Made by a program: the position numbers and the translations under genes
Assembly: GCF_001418105.1 (NCBI RefSeq)
Contig: NZ_LIQI01000024.1
Location: forward strand, 62,001-126,000
Length of the DNA: 64,000 nucleotides
Direction of reading: 5' to 3'
From: Lacinutrix himadriensis
Lineage (GTDB): Bacteria > Bacteroidota > Bacteroidia > Flavobacteriales > Flavobacteriaceae
The notes under the pieces: model-generated
Database searches by the model: none
What the model was told of the DNA's origin: nothing
What the model saw: only the letters and a program-made list of their open reading frames with translations
In this document: positions 51,877-61,241 of the stretch, piece after piece
Layout of the letters: each line of letters starts with the position of its first letter
Numbering within the stretch: position 1 is the first letter of the stretch

Positions 51877-53556
51877 TTAATTTATTTCATAAGTGATGGT
51901 ATCAATATAAAATTCAAGACCATTATCTATATTTGTAAAGTTATTACCTATTAATCTTATTGATCCACTAATTACATCGGATGTTAGGGCAGCACCTGAT
52001 GGTGTTCCTGTAAAATCAAATACCATAGTATGCCAATTAGCTTCGTTAGATTCTACAAAATTACCTTGTACTTGTTGTGCAGCGTTTCCATCACTTAAAT
52101 AGAGTCTAATACGCTTATTCGCATCAAAATTAGTAATATCATTGAAGCTAGGCCAGTATATACGTACGGTTACTATTAAATTAGCATAATCAGCAAGTGT
52201 AACACCCTCTCCTTGGTTGAAATCAAAACTAAAGCTTTTATTTCCACTACCAGAAGTAGAACCTATAGTCCATTTTGTTACATTCGTAGCTTCTGCATCT
52301 GCAGCATCAGGATTTGCTACTGTTGCTATAGAACAGTCCGTACAAATAGTTGATAATGTTAAATTTGAAATGGAATTGTCTATATCAAGCCAAGTATTTT
52401 GTGTAGGTTGAGGTGTATTACCATCTTTCACTACAGTTACTTGTGATAATCTAAAAATCGGATTGGTTGTATTACCTTCCGTTAACATCTCATCTAGTGT
52501 AATAGTCACAGTAAGCGGTGCACCTGAAACAAGTGAGATAGTGGATGCAAATTCAAAATTGTTAGCTGGAGCACTACCACCATTATCTGTTGAAGTAGCA
52601 GCATAAGAAAAAGGTGTGTCTGGATAACCTGTTACAGAAACTGTTCCGGTAACGCTACCTTTTGCTCTTTTTGCTAACTCTAAATTTAAAGTAGCATCAA
52701 ATGCAGTAGTTGCATTTGTAGTTACGTCAAAAGTAAAAACAGCAGTGGCACCATTATCACTAGCATCTACAGTAGTAACACCTATAAATCCATTGTTTTC
52801 TACAAGTATACCTGTGCCTCCCACGGCAATAATATCCTGATTAAGATCATCTTCATCTTCCTGTCCTACATTAAATGTTTGACTATCTTCTCCTGCGTCA
52901 TCAAATGATATTTCTGGGTTATCACTACCAGTTCCACCACCAGTACCTTCAACAGATTCTAAGATAATTTGTACTACAAATCCTTCCATATTATCTATAC
53001 TATCAGAAATAAAGATGAACCTTCCAAGGTTTTCAAAATTATAAGAATAAACTCCGTTTACTGCACCATTAGTTGCTGCTATCAAAGTTTCCGCTACGTA
53101 AGGCCAGCTATTTCCATTCGCGTCTGTAATTCTAAGGGTAGGATGTTTCGCTTTTAATACGCCAAATGCATATTGTAAATTTTCCTCAAGTGCGCGTGGA
53201 TAGCTAGTAGTATAATCTTCGTATAAGTCAGAATATAAATATATTTTATCAATAATATCTGTTGTTGTGTTTACGCCAAACCCTATTCCCTCAGATAAAT
53301 ATTGCCATCTTACGATACCATCTACTTCTGCGGTTATCACTTCTGGTTCTCCGTGTAATGCTTCTAATTCTACAGAAGTATCTACTCCTATTTCTATACC
53401 TTCTACGGTTTTGAAATCTATTGTACCATATTCGTTTATGCCAAATGTGCTTTCAATGGAGCCTTCTGGTATCACTACAGGGTCATATTGAATATCATTT
53501 GAACAGGATATACTTAACAATAATAAAATCACGGAAATATACTTGACGGTTTTCAT
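51877..53556 (-). CDS. Surface-type lipoprotein with CBM-like modules
   Basis: A 559-residue lipoprotein of no named family. The lipobox LSISC puts the lipidated Cys near residue 18. Residues about 30-200 form an unknown domain. Residues about 215-390 include an acidic linker (EDEDDLNQD) and a beta module like those of the sulfatases at 28885/31666 and the 25252 protein. Residues about 395-559 form a second module like the N-terminal domain of the putative hydrolases (IRLYLSDGN, WHTMVFDFTG, YIDTITYEI). There is no T9SS tail and no catalytic motif. It most resembles a surface glycan-binding protein that could stand in for SusD/SusE functions. It has its own promoter and terminator. Confidence 0.72.
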   Translation of the reverse strand: MKTVKYISVILLLLSISCSNDIQYDPVVIPEGSIESTFGINEYGTIDFKTVEGIEIGVDTSVELEALHGEPEVITAEVDGIVRWQYLSEGIGFGVNTTTDIIDKIYLYSDLYEDYTTSYPRALEENLQYAFGVLKAKHPTLRITDANGNSWPYVAETLIAATNGAVNGVYSYNFENLGRFIFISDSIDNMEGFVVQIILESVEGTGGGTGSDNPEISFDDAGEDSQTFNVGQEDEDDLNQDIIAVGGTGILVENNGFIGVTTVDASDNGATAVFTFDVTTNATTAFDATLNLELAKRAKGSVTGTVSVTGYPDTPFSYAATSTDNGGSAPANNFEFASTISLVSGAPLTVTITLDEMLTEGNTTNPIFRLSQVTVVKDGNTPQPTQNTWLDIDNSISNLTLSTICTDCSIATVANPDAADAEATNVTKWTIGSTSGSGNKSFSFDFNQGEGVTLADYANLIVTVRIYWPSFNDITNFDANKRIRLYLSDGNAAQQVQGNFVESNEANWHTMVFDFTGTPSGAALTSDVISGSIRLIGNNFTNIDNGLEFYIDTITYEIN

Positions 53557-53584
53557 AAAGTTTAATTTAGTATTAATATTTCAT

Positions 53585-53646
53585 CAAATATCTTGAACTT
53601 AGGCGAAAAAACATTTCTTTATTCCATCAAATGCTTGCTCTTTTTT
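53585..53646 (-). promoter_or_regulatory. Regulon promoter: direct repeat plus -7 (for 51877)
   Basis: On the minus strand half-sites AAAAAAGAGCAA (53646-53635) and GGAATAAAGAAA (53625-53614) repeat with a 21-bp period. A -7-like GATATTTG (53592-53585; one base from TAnnTTTG) begins 21 bp later. Confidence 0.65.
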
Positions 53647-53825
53647 TGCATTAGTATGGTTTAGGCGTTAAATAGGGCATTAAGTTATGGTTATAATCTT
53701 TAGTTGGTCCAATATCTTGAAAGTTTAATCTTGGGCTATTCCAGTTTTTAATAAAAAAAATCTAAGCACAAAAACAGTAAACATTTGTCCTTTAAATTTA
53801 GCCTGCTAACTCCATAACTATAATC

Positions 53826-54665
53826 TTATTCCGATAAAGGAACATCATTAAACATCATTAATTTAAACGAACCATCCTCTTGTTTTTCTACCATCCAAAC
53901 ACCTGTATTTGTAATTTGTGGAAAATCATTTAAAGGGTTATTGATAAGCATTCTTAAAACTGCTTTTCCGCTGCTTCCATGTCCGGATAAAAGTATCGTT
54001 TTATGAGAAACACTGCGGTCATCAATTAATTCTAAAACGCGATCGATAATTACCTTTGCCATCGCATTTTCTTTTGCGCTCTCGGAATGATCTCTAGGAA
54101 ATCGCATTTTCTTAAATTCATGCAAGCCATCTTTACGCAACGTAAAATAAGGAGCTTCTTCTGGAAGTAAAGTGATAGCATCTCCAGCACCAAGAATTTT
54201 ATCGGTTGCTGTATGTTCTGGTAAATCTGGCGAAACCATAAGATTGGTTGCATAAATTTCAGCAAGTTCTGGCCAAATCTCGCCTTTCATTTTGGAAGCT
54301 TCTAGATATGGTAACACCGTGTTTTTACATCGCCATGCAGGACTTACGGCTACAAAGTCGAAATTAAATCGCTTTAATTTATTTGACACTCTAGATTGTT
54401 GCATAATCCCTTTAGGTGTAAAAGTACTATGATTACCAACATAGGCAGGCCATTCGCTTTCTGGATATATTCCCCATTCTTTTTTAACATTATGTCCACC
54501 TTCTGCATGTCTTATATAGTAAATTCGAAGCTTCGGTTTTGTGGAGTCTTTCTTCTGAATTACTTCGGTATTGTTAGAAGTTTCATTTATATCGTTTTTC
54601 GGAAGTAGTATTCCGAAAATGAAGATTCCGATGACAATAGGAAAGGATAATAATAGTTTTTTCAT
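53826..54665 (-). CDS. Membrane-anchored histidine phosphatase superfamily protein
   Basis: A 279-residue protein of the histidine phosphatase (phosphoglycerate-mutase-like) superfamily. The N-terminal hydrophobic segment (about 1-22) is an uncleaved anchor or signal. The phospho-histidine motif reads IRHAEGGHN instead of the more usual RHG, and the second catalytic His is in LLSGHGSSG. Its substrate is unknown. It lies 21 bp behind the sulfatase gene at 54687 and is last in the GH95-like, sulfatase, phosphatase unit. That suggests a role tied to polysaccharide use, perhaps phosphate or sulfate ester hydrolysis in the periplasm, but there is no direct evidence. Confidence 0.78.
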   Translation of the reverse strand: MKKLLLSFPIVIGIFIFGILLPKNDINETSNNTEVIQKKDSTKPKLRIYYIRHAEGGHNVKKEWGIYPESEWPAYVGNHSTFTPKGIMQQSRVSNKLKRFNFDFVAVSPAWRCKNTVLPYLEASKMKGEIWPELAEIYATNLMVSPDLPEHTATDKILGAGDAITLLPEEAPYFTLRKDGLHEFKKMRFPRDHSESAKENAMAKVIIDRVLELIDDRSVSHKTILLSGHGSSGKAVLRMLINNPLNDFPQITNTGVWMVEKQEDGSFKLMMFNDVPLSE

Positions 54666-54686
54666 GGGTTATTATTTATAGGTGAA

Positions 54687-56210
54687 TTAATTTAATTCGG
54701 AAACAAGGATTTTACATCTTTCTCTATATGCATTTAAAACGTCGATGTAATCTTTATTTCCAACTAAGTTGTTTTGCTCTTTTGGATCTTTTATGATGTC
54801 GAATAGTTCTTCGTAGATTGGCTGTTCGTCGGTTTCAATAGTTTGTTCTGGAACGTATTTGTTTCGGTCGTTTTCTTTACTAAAAGAGCGAATGTATTTA
54901 TACTGTTTACTTCGCACGCCTTCTTGTCTTGGGTAGCCTTGATCTGTAAATAAGTTTTCTAAAAAGATGTCTTTTCGCCAATCTGTATTTTTATCATCAA
55001 TTAACGGAAGCATACTTTTTCCTTGATAGGATTGCGGTGTTTGTACACCACACATCTCTAAAATAGTTGCAGGAATATCTTGTCCGACTACCAATTCATT
55101 GACTACTTTTCCGATGGTTTTATCTTTGAAAAATGGAGAATACACAATCATTGGCACATGCACCGATTCATCATATAGAATCGTTTTTCCTCCTAATCCG
55201 TGTTCACCTAAAAACAAACCGTTGTCCGAACAAAATACGATAATGGTATTTTCAGCTTCGCCAATTTCCTTTAAAAACGCACGAAGATTGCCTAGCATTA
55301 GATCGATAGCATAAATAGCACGATCCATTTTTAGCTTTTCATTTAATAGCTTTCCCTTATTAGCCGTTACATAATATTTCATTAAATCACCTGTAGCATA
55401 CACGTTTTTAGGTAGACTTATCTTTTGCGGATAGCCGTCTGGTAATTCCATTTTATGTTTTACATCCTCATATTTTGTTTTGTAATATTCTGGGTCTGTT
55501 TCGCGAGAACCCATACCGCCAATACTAGATGCATGCGGAAGATTTAAATTAATCCATGCCGAAAATGGCTTGTTAGGATCTCTTTTTTGAAGTTGGTTTT
55601 TAATGGAAGGATCTGCGTTTTCATAAAAGTACTTATAATCATCTCCTTGCGTTAAGTAGGCTTTTGTAGCTTCTAATAAACCTTCTACTTGGGTTTTGTT
55701 TTTTAGATTGCTGAATTGCTTGTGTTTTTTTTCTGGATAAAATCCTAAGTGGCCATTTCCATAATAACTAAAATCGGTGTTTTCTACTAAAGGTGTATCC
55801 TTTCTATCTCCAATTTTGGTGTGGTGTTTCCCAATAAATGCCGTAGAATATCCTGCTTTTTTTAATTGTGCTTGCCAACTGTCTTGATAGGTTTTTTTAG
55901 AAATCACATGATTCGAAATAGAGGTGAAGCCTATTTTATTTTTTCGTTCCCATTGTGCAGTAAAGATATTTGCTCTACTTGGTCCGCAAATAGGACTAGT
56001 AATATACGCGTTATTAAAAAAGACACCTTCTTTTGCTAGTTGATCGATATTTGGAGTTTCTGCTATAGGATCTCCAGTCATGCTCAAAGAATGAAACCTT
56101 TGGTCATCTGAAAAAATAAAAATGACATTCGGTTTCTTTTGTTGTTCTTGTGCTTTACAGGATATAAAAGAAGCGCATATAAAGATGCTGTATAGAATCG
56201 TTTTTTTCAT
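54687..56210 (-). CDS. S1-family sulfatase, GlcNAc-6-sulfatase-like branch
   Basis: A 507-residue exported sulfatase, probably a lipoprotein (signal ending SFISC near residue 18). Cys75 in CGPSR, FSDDQRFHS, GKHH in place of GKWH, and the second metal site CSDNGLFLGEHGLGGKTI are visible. The last segment is typical of the S1_11-like (N-acetylglucosamine-6-sulfatase-type) branch, members of which act at 6-O or other positions. A periplasmic or outer-membrane-anchored location is expected. It is 98 bp after the GH95-like gene, with no separate promoter motif seen, and 21 bp before the phosphatase gene. Confidence 0.88.
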   Translation of the reverse strand: MKKTILYSIFICASFISCKAQEQQKKPNVIFIFSDDQRFHSLSMTGDPIAETPNIDQLAKEGVFFNNAYITSPICGPSRANIFTAQWERKNKIGFTSISNHVISKKTYQDSWQAQLKKAGYSTAFIGKHHTKIGDRKDTPLVENTDFSYYGNGHLGFYPEKKHKQFSNLKNKTQVEGLLEATKAYLTQGDDYKYFYENADPSIKNQLQKRDPNKPFSAWINLNLPHASSIGGMGSRETDPEYYKTKYEDVKHKMELPDGYPQKISLPKNVYATGDLMKYYVTANKGKLLNEKLKMDRAIYAIDLMLGNLRAFLKEIGEAENTIIVFCSDNGLFLGEHGLGGKTILYDESVHVPMIVYSPFFKDKTIGKVVNELVVGQDIPATILEMCGVQTPQSYQGKSMLPLIDDKNTDWRKDIFLENLFTDQGYPRQEGVRSKQYKYIRSFSKENDRNKYVPEQTIETDEQPIYEELFDIIKDPKEQNNLVGNKDYIDVLNAYRERCKILVSELN

Positions 56211-56308
56211 GTGTTTATATTTATTGTTTATTTATGGTCACATGCTGTTCGCTATTAATCATTATCCTTTGGTGATAAAATCTTGAACATGCTCGTTTCA
56301 TAATATTT

Positions 56309-58681
56309 TTAATAAGAACTGTAATAGTCATGACCTGGTAGTCGTTTTGTTTTCTTGCCATAACCGAATAGATTTTGCTCTGCTTCCGATTTTGGTAATT
56401 CTTGAATACTTAAATCTGTTTTGTTTATTTCTTTGGAAGTAATAATAACAGATTCATTTTGCTTTAAATCAATAGTATAAAAACCATCGGATGTTTCAGG
56501 TATAGAAACCGATTTTCCGTCAATATAAAATTGAGGCTTCTCAAAATCAACTTGAACGATACATGCATTTCCTTTTAAACTTTTTACGGAAACAAATTCG
56601 GTAACTCCTTCTGCTTTTTTAGCACTCACCAAAAAGGCACCTTGGGTTCTTAAATCGTGAAAAGCAACATCTTTCCATTTTTTCGGACTAGCAGGAAATA
56701 CGCGTATTTTTCCTCCCCAACTTTGCAGCATCATATCGTGTACGCTAGTAGCAAAAGACAACGGACTTTCAATAACTGGGTTTATTTTTCCTTCGGAATA
56801 CATCGTGGTAGACGAAATGTTTTTATGCTTAATTAGAAAATCTAGATAATAATAGGCCTTTTCGGCATCGCCTAAATTGGCATACATAGAAGAAGCTCCA
56901 GTTGCGGTATAACCTGTAACTGGCATGGCTTTAATTTTCTTTCCGCTATTAAAAGTGACATCTAACCAATGATCTAAAGATGTACGTAACAATTTTTTAT
57001 CTTCCTCGTTTTCTGGTGTAATTACCATTAAAGGATAAAAAGCTAGTAAATGGGAATAATGTCTATGCGGATTCGCAAAAGGTCTGTCTTTTCCAACCAT
57101 AAGACCGTTTTCATCGATTTGAAAATCCACTAAATTATCTAATAAGTATCTCCATTCTTTTTTAAGCGGGTCGTTTATTTGATGCTTTTCATCCAAATCG
57201 ATTAGCGTTTGACAACTCCAACGAATTAATGCCAATGTGAAATTAATGTCTTGACCACGTCCAGGTTTGTATTCTGGCGACCAACTATATTTAATATGAA
57301 TTTTGCCATCTTCGGCAGCTACGGGATTGTCTTTAATGTAATTTAAATAACTATTTACGGTCTTTTTTAAGATAGGAAATAGTTTATCTCGCATTCGAAT
57401 ATCATCTCCTGCAAATTGGCAATGCAACCAATAATCGTTTAAGATCCACGCTAACATATCCGGCACTTTTGCACCATTAAAAGCGATGAGGTCTTGCGGC
57501 ATTAAAGCAGCAACGGCAGCACTATTTTTCCATTGTGGAGGTACGTTTGCCTCTAGGTTTTTAGCGTATTTGTCAATGTTGTTTGGTAGAGATTCTCCAA
57601 TAGACATTCTGTTTGCTGTTAAATGCGTCCAATAGATTAATTGCACATTTAAATCTCCCCAAACCATTGGCCAAAACGTTCGGTTATACCAAGGTCCCAT
57701 TAAATCTAAAATCGGTCCGTTTCCTCGAGAAGCAGATCCTAGTTTATACATCTGAATCCAATAGAACGATTCTTTTTCTGCATCATTAATGGTTAAGAAA
57801 CTTAATGGATAATAGTCATGCCACCATTTTTTATGGGTAGATACAAAGTTGTTTTCTTGGATTAGTGCTTCCGCAGTTTCTAAATTTTCAGTAACAATTT
57901 CTAAGGAATTGTGGTCTGGAAAACAATGATGTACACTTGCTATTAATTGTTGTTTTCCGGAAGGGTTCCCTGATATTTTATAACCTGTAGTGGTTTCTCC
58001 TCTGTTATCGAATAATGGTTGGTAACAGAAATTGTAACCGTCTTTCTCACTAAACGTTGGTTTCGGCGCGATTTCTAAAGTTACCGCTCTCATTTTATCC
58101 CAAGTACCACCTTTTGGTCCACCACCGCTTTTTAAAACTTCATAAACTGGAGGAATAGGATCTTCGGCATGCCAAGTGATTTCTATGTTTTCATCTTTGG
58201 TATCCGTTTCCAAATAGATAATATCCTTCGTACTATGCGTAAATCCTTTAATTTTATAACTTCCTTGAGAGGTATGGATTGTACCTGTTAATTCGGCATT
58301 CCATAAATCTAAACGCATATCCACACCTGTGATCTTTCCTTTAGAAGTTAATTTAAAATGACCTAGCGGTAAACGGCTTCGTTTAATCCAAAGCATTTCA
58401 TCTGCTTTTGTTTCCGCTTCTCTATGATCGTAGTAATCATGACGCCCAATATGTAACGAGATTACATTGTCTTTTTCTTCAGTACCTTGATATAATAAAA
58501 ATCCGACGTTACCATTTCCTGAATACGGAGCAGTTTGCCATTTGTCTGGAACAATATCCCAAAGCATATCGTGTTTCGATAAGAAGGATTCGTAATCGAC
58601 TTTAAAATCGACATTTTGTGCTTTGATTATCTGCGTAAAGCAAAATATAAATAATAAATACGATACCGTTGTTTTTTTCAT
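56309..58681 (-). CDS. GH95-like (alpha/alpha)6 protein, divergent active site
   Basis: A 790-residue exported protein with the length and layout of GH95 alpha-L-fucosidases/galactosidases: a signal peptide (1-21), an N-terminal beta domain (to about 290), an (alpha/alpha)6 barrel and a C-terminal beta domain. HRHYSHLLAFYPL matches the family HRHxSHLxxxYPG segment, and WGDLNVQLIYW aligns with the catalytic-site TININTEMNYW. Compared by eye with characterised GH95 enzymes, the first of the two Asn of NxN is Asp, and the general acid of the LQEW segment appears to be absent (GLMVGKD). It may therefore be a distinct subfamily with altered specificity or a related family. Release of terminal fucose or a substituted fucose is the likely theme. 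It heads a unit with a sulfatase and a phosphatase. Confidence 0.72.
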   Translation of the reverse strand: MKKTTVSYLLFIFCFTQIIKAQNVDFKVDYESFLSKHDMLWDIVPDKWQTAPYSGNGNVGFLLYQGTEEKDNVISLHIGRHDYYDHREAETKADEMLWIKRSRLPLGHFKLTSKGKITGVDMRLDLWNAELTGTIHTSQGSYKIKGFTHSTKDIIYLETDTKDENIEITWHAEDPIPPVYEVLKSGGGPKGGTWDKMRAVTLEIAPKPTFSEKDGYNFCYQPLFDNRGETTTGYKISGNPSGKQQLIASVHHCFPDHNSLEIVTENLETAEALIQENNFVSTHKKWWHDYYPLSFLTINDAEKESFYWIQMYKLGSASRGNGPILDLMGPWYNRTFWPMVWGDLNVQLIYWTHLTANRMSIGESLPNNIDKYAKNLEANVPPQWKNSAAVAALMPQDLIAFNGAKVPDMLAWILNDYWLHCQFAGDDIRMRDKLFPILKKTVNSYLNYIKDNPVAAEDGKIHIKYSWSPEYKPGRGQDINFTLALIRWSCQTLIDLDEKHQINDPLKKEWRYLLDNLVDFQIDENGLMVGKDRPFANPHRHYSHLLAFYPLMVITPENEEDKKLLRTSLDHWLDVTFNSGKKIKAMPVTGYTATGASSMYANLGDAEKAYYYLDFLIKHKNISSTTMYSEGKINPVIESPLSFATSVHDMMLQSWGGKIRVFPASPKKWKDVAFHDLRTQGAFLVSAKKAEGVTEFVSVKSLKGNACIVQVDFEKPQFYIDGKSVSIPETSDGFYTIDLKQNESVIITSKEINKTDLSIQELPKSEAEQNLFGYGKKTKRLPGHDYYSSY

Positions 58682-58720
58682 TCTATCTAGGATTATTAGT
58701 AAGGTGTATAATATTATATA

Positions 58721-58781
58721 TAAAGGTATAACATTAGTTTATATGGTGTTTTCTCTAATCGTTCAAATAATTGCTGAATAT
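58721..58781 (-). promoter_or_regulatory. Regulon promoter: direct repeat plus -7 (for 56309)
   Basis: On the minus strand half-sites CATATTCAGCAA (58781-58770) and CGATTAGAGAAA (58760-58749) repeat with a 21-bp period. The -7-like TACCTTTA (58728-58721) begins 20 bp later. Confidence 0.65.
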
Positions 58782-58790
58782 GAGCATTGT

Positions 58791-59654
58791 CTATTCTATT
58801 GCGTTAAAATGATGCTTTTTAAGAAACGCTAAGGATGCATCCATGGTAATATTAAAAATTACATCCGTCCTTTTTTTACGAAAAAAAGAACCATTAAAAT
58901 AGCCATGGCCTTTGCCTTCAAAAGGAATTAACTCACAGGTGTTTCCTGTTTCTTTCGTAAGTTTTGTAAACCGTTCTACATTTTCAAAAGGAACGGTTTT
59001 ATCCCCAGTTCCATGAAATATTAAGGTAGGAGGGATGCCAGAAATTACATGGTCACATGGTGATATTTCTGTTTTTCTGCTTTCGCCTACTTTTTCCATA
59101 CCATAGCCTTTTTCTGTAGTATCTATTACCGGATTAAAAAGAATCATTGCATTAGGAATCGAACTAATATCTAGATTTTCTCCAACTTCCTCAAAATCTT
59201 TTATAACACCTGTACAAGCTGCCACGTGTCCGCCAGCAGATGCGCCAGAAGCTATAATTTTATTCGGATCTATTCCTAGTTCATCCGCATGTTCTCTTAG
59301 CCAACGTATGGCAGATTTACCATCGGTTACACATTCAAAAGGAGTGGTTTTATGTCTGCCACGTACTCGGTATTCTGCTGAAATTGCTAAATAGCCCCTA
59401 TCGGAAAAATATCTTGCTTGCTGATAGAATTGTTTTGGATGCCCTGCAACCCAACCGCCTCCAAAAAAGAATATAATTACTGGTCTTTTGTCGGAAGTTT
59501 TATAATCGGAAGGTTTAAAAATATCCATTTTTAAGTTGCCTTCCTCTGTGGTCTTATAGGTTAAAGTAGAATCTGGCACAAAATTAACTTGTCCTTTTGC
59601 TACAATTGAAAAAGCGATTAAGAACGCGGTTATTAGTATTTTAATATGCTTCAT
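58791..59654 (-). CDS. Exported alpha/beta-hydrolase, esterase of the HSL/BD-FAE type
   Basis: A 287-residue exported esterase with a signal peptide (1-21). The oxyanion loop FFFGGGWVAGHPKQF and nucleophile GASAGG are clear; a candidate acid lies in the HGTGDKTVPF segment and the catalytic His is in GKGHGYF. The family includes acetyl-xylan and feruloyl esterases. In this locus de-O-acetylation of an acetylated fucan is a reasonable inference. It starts only 6 bp after the end of the frameshifted acetylesterase gene and is the last gene of the unit that begins at or beyond the right edge. Confidence 0.88.
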   Translation of the reverse strand: MKHIKILITAFLIAFSIVAKGQVNFVPDSTLTYKTTEEGNLKMDIFKPSDYKTSDKRPVIIFFFGGGWVAGHPKQFYQQARYFSDRGYLAISAEYRVRGRHKTTPFECVTDGKSAIRWLREHADELGIDPNKIIASGASAGGHVAACTGVIKDFEEVGENLDISSIPNAMILFNPVIDTTEKGYGMEKVGESRKTEISPCDHVISGIPPTLIFHGTGDKTVPFENVERFTKLTKETGNTCELIPFEGKGHGYFNGSFFRKKRTDVIFNITMDASLAFLKKHHFNAIE

Positions 59655-59660
59655 AAAGTG

Positions 59661-61234
59661 TTAAGGCTTGAAAGTATCTGTTCGAAATGGGAATGCAGGT
59701 AAATCTATTTCATTAACTAAATTTACTTCTGGTATTCCTGTAAAAGCGTAACGAATGTATTTTGGTTTTGATAATGCATCCGAATGTAATACCACGGTTT
59801 TTCCTTTTATTTCCGCTTCCGCAGGAAACCATTCTTTAGAATCATCTGCTAACCAAAAACCTGTTGGTGCTTTTCCGTCTTTTGTTTTTAGTTTTTCAGC
59901 ATAGTCAAAGGTCACGACTGCAGTATTTCCTTTTATTACAGATTCTTTTATAACAGGACCACAGGATTTAGTAGCTGATTTTGAAATCTCGTCCATTGCT
60001 AATAACGCTAAACGCTTACCAATAGGTAGTTTGTCTTTTGGATGTATGTTTTTAATATCTCCTAAATCGATGGTATTTACTACCGATGTATAGGCAATTC
60101 CAATGCTTTTAATTGGGATTCACGCATCCATGCCCAGGAATGGGAATTCGGGTTTTCAGAATTAAGATCGGTTCCTGAATTTAAAGTTTTTCCGAAACCA
60201 GGCAGCATAACCACCATAAATTGCATGGCTTCATCATTCCAAGATTTTCGATAATTTTTTATCCATTCTTTTAGTGTTTCTCCGTATTTCAGCATCCCTG
60301 AATTTCTATAAAACCAAGGTTTCTTTACCATACCTTCCATAGATTGGGTATTTCGTTCTCCTTGGTACCAAACTAATCCGCGACAAGCGTAAGGAATTAA
60401 CGGATGCATCATGGCATTGTACAATATATTAGATTGTCTACGCGCAAAAACATTATCATGTTTGGTCCACGGTTCTGGTCCATCTAAAATGGTTTGTATT
60501 TTATTTTTGGTTTTTAAGTCCGCATCAAATTCTTCCATGATCGTTTTAAAATGCGGCACTGTTTTGGTCATTTCTCTTGGCATCCATGCTTCTATAGAAG
60601 AGCTTCCCCAAGAAGTTAATATAATTCCGATAGGAATATTGGCAGATTTCTGAAGAAAATAAGCAAATGAAAAAGCCACAGCACTATCTGGATGTTCATT
60701 TACCCAAGTACCTTCGCAGGTATCTTGAGGTTCGAAGGCTACGGTGTTTTTTACGGTAAAACTTCGAATATTAGAAGATGTGGGGATTAAAGCCTTAATT
60801 TCGGGAATACGTCCTACTTGCATTTGCATATTAGACTGCCCAGAACAAATCCATACATCTCCAATTAATATATCTGAAATGGTGATCTCTTCTGCATTTT
60901 CTGAAGATGAAATAATCATGGTTTTGGGTTCAAAACTAGCACTTAAAGCGTTTAAATCCATACGCCATTCGCCATTAGAATCGGTAACAATACTTTTTTC
61001 TGAATTCGCAAATTTCACGGTAATGGTTGCTCCAACTGATGCTTTTCCCCAAACAGGAATAGACTTATCGCGTTGCAATACCATATGGTCTGTAAAGAGA
61101 GAAGCTAATTGAAAGGGGGTTTTTACTTCTGTTTTTAAAACAGTGTCTGTTACATTAAAACTAAAATTAGCCGCAAACAAAGAAGTGCTTAAAAGGAAAC
61201 TAACCGTATATATTAAAAAATGCAATCTTTTCAT
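59661..61234 (-). pseudogene. Sialate-O-acetylesterase-like gene split by a frameshift
   Basis: A SGNH-type acetylesterase (sialate O-acetylesterase family). The upstream part (384 residues, 61234-60080) carries a signal peptide, the Ser motif CSGQSNMQM, WYQGERNTQS and SHSWAWMRESQ, then ends abruptly in LELPIHR-stop. The missing family continuation (SVVNTIDLGDIKNIHPKDK and a C-terminal domain to TDTFKP) is present in another frame down to 59661. Restoring one base near 60083-60092 would join both parts into an intact protein of about 520 residues. Because the rest is free of stops and well conserved, this is either a very recent inactivation or a sequencing error. The catalytic His/Asp would normally lie across the break, so the truncated product may be inactive. 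Confidence 0.85.
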
Positions 61235-61241
61235 GAAAGGA

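Noticed and set aside
51877-53556. SusD-like protein
   Set aside because: It is a lipoprotein, but it shows beta-rich modules and no SusD-type helical (TPR) features, and it is not next to a SusC gene.
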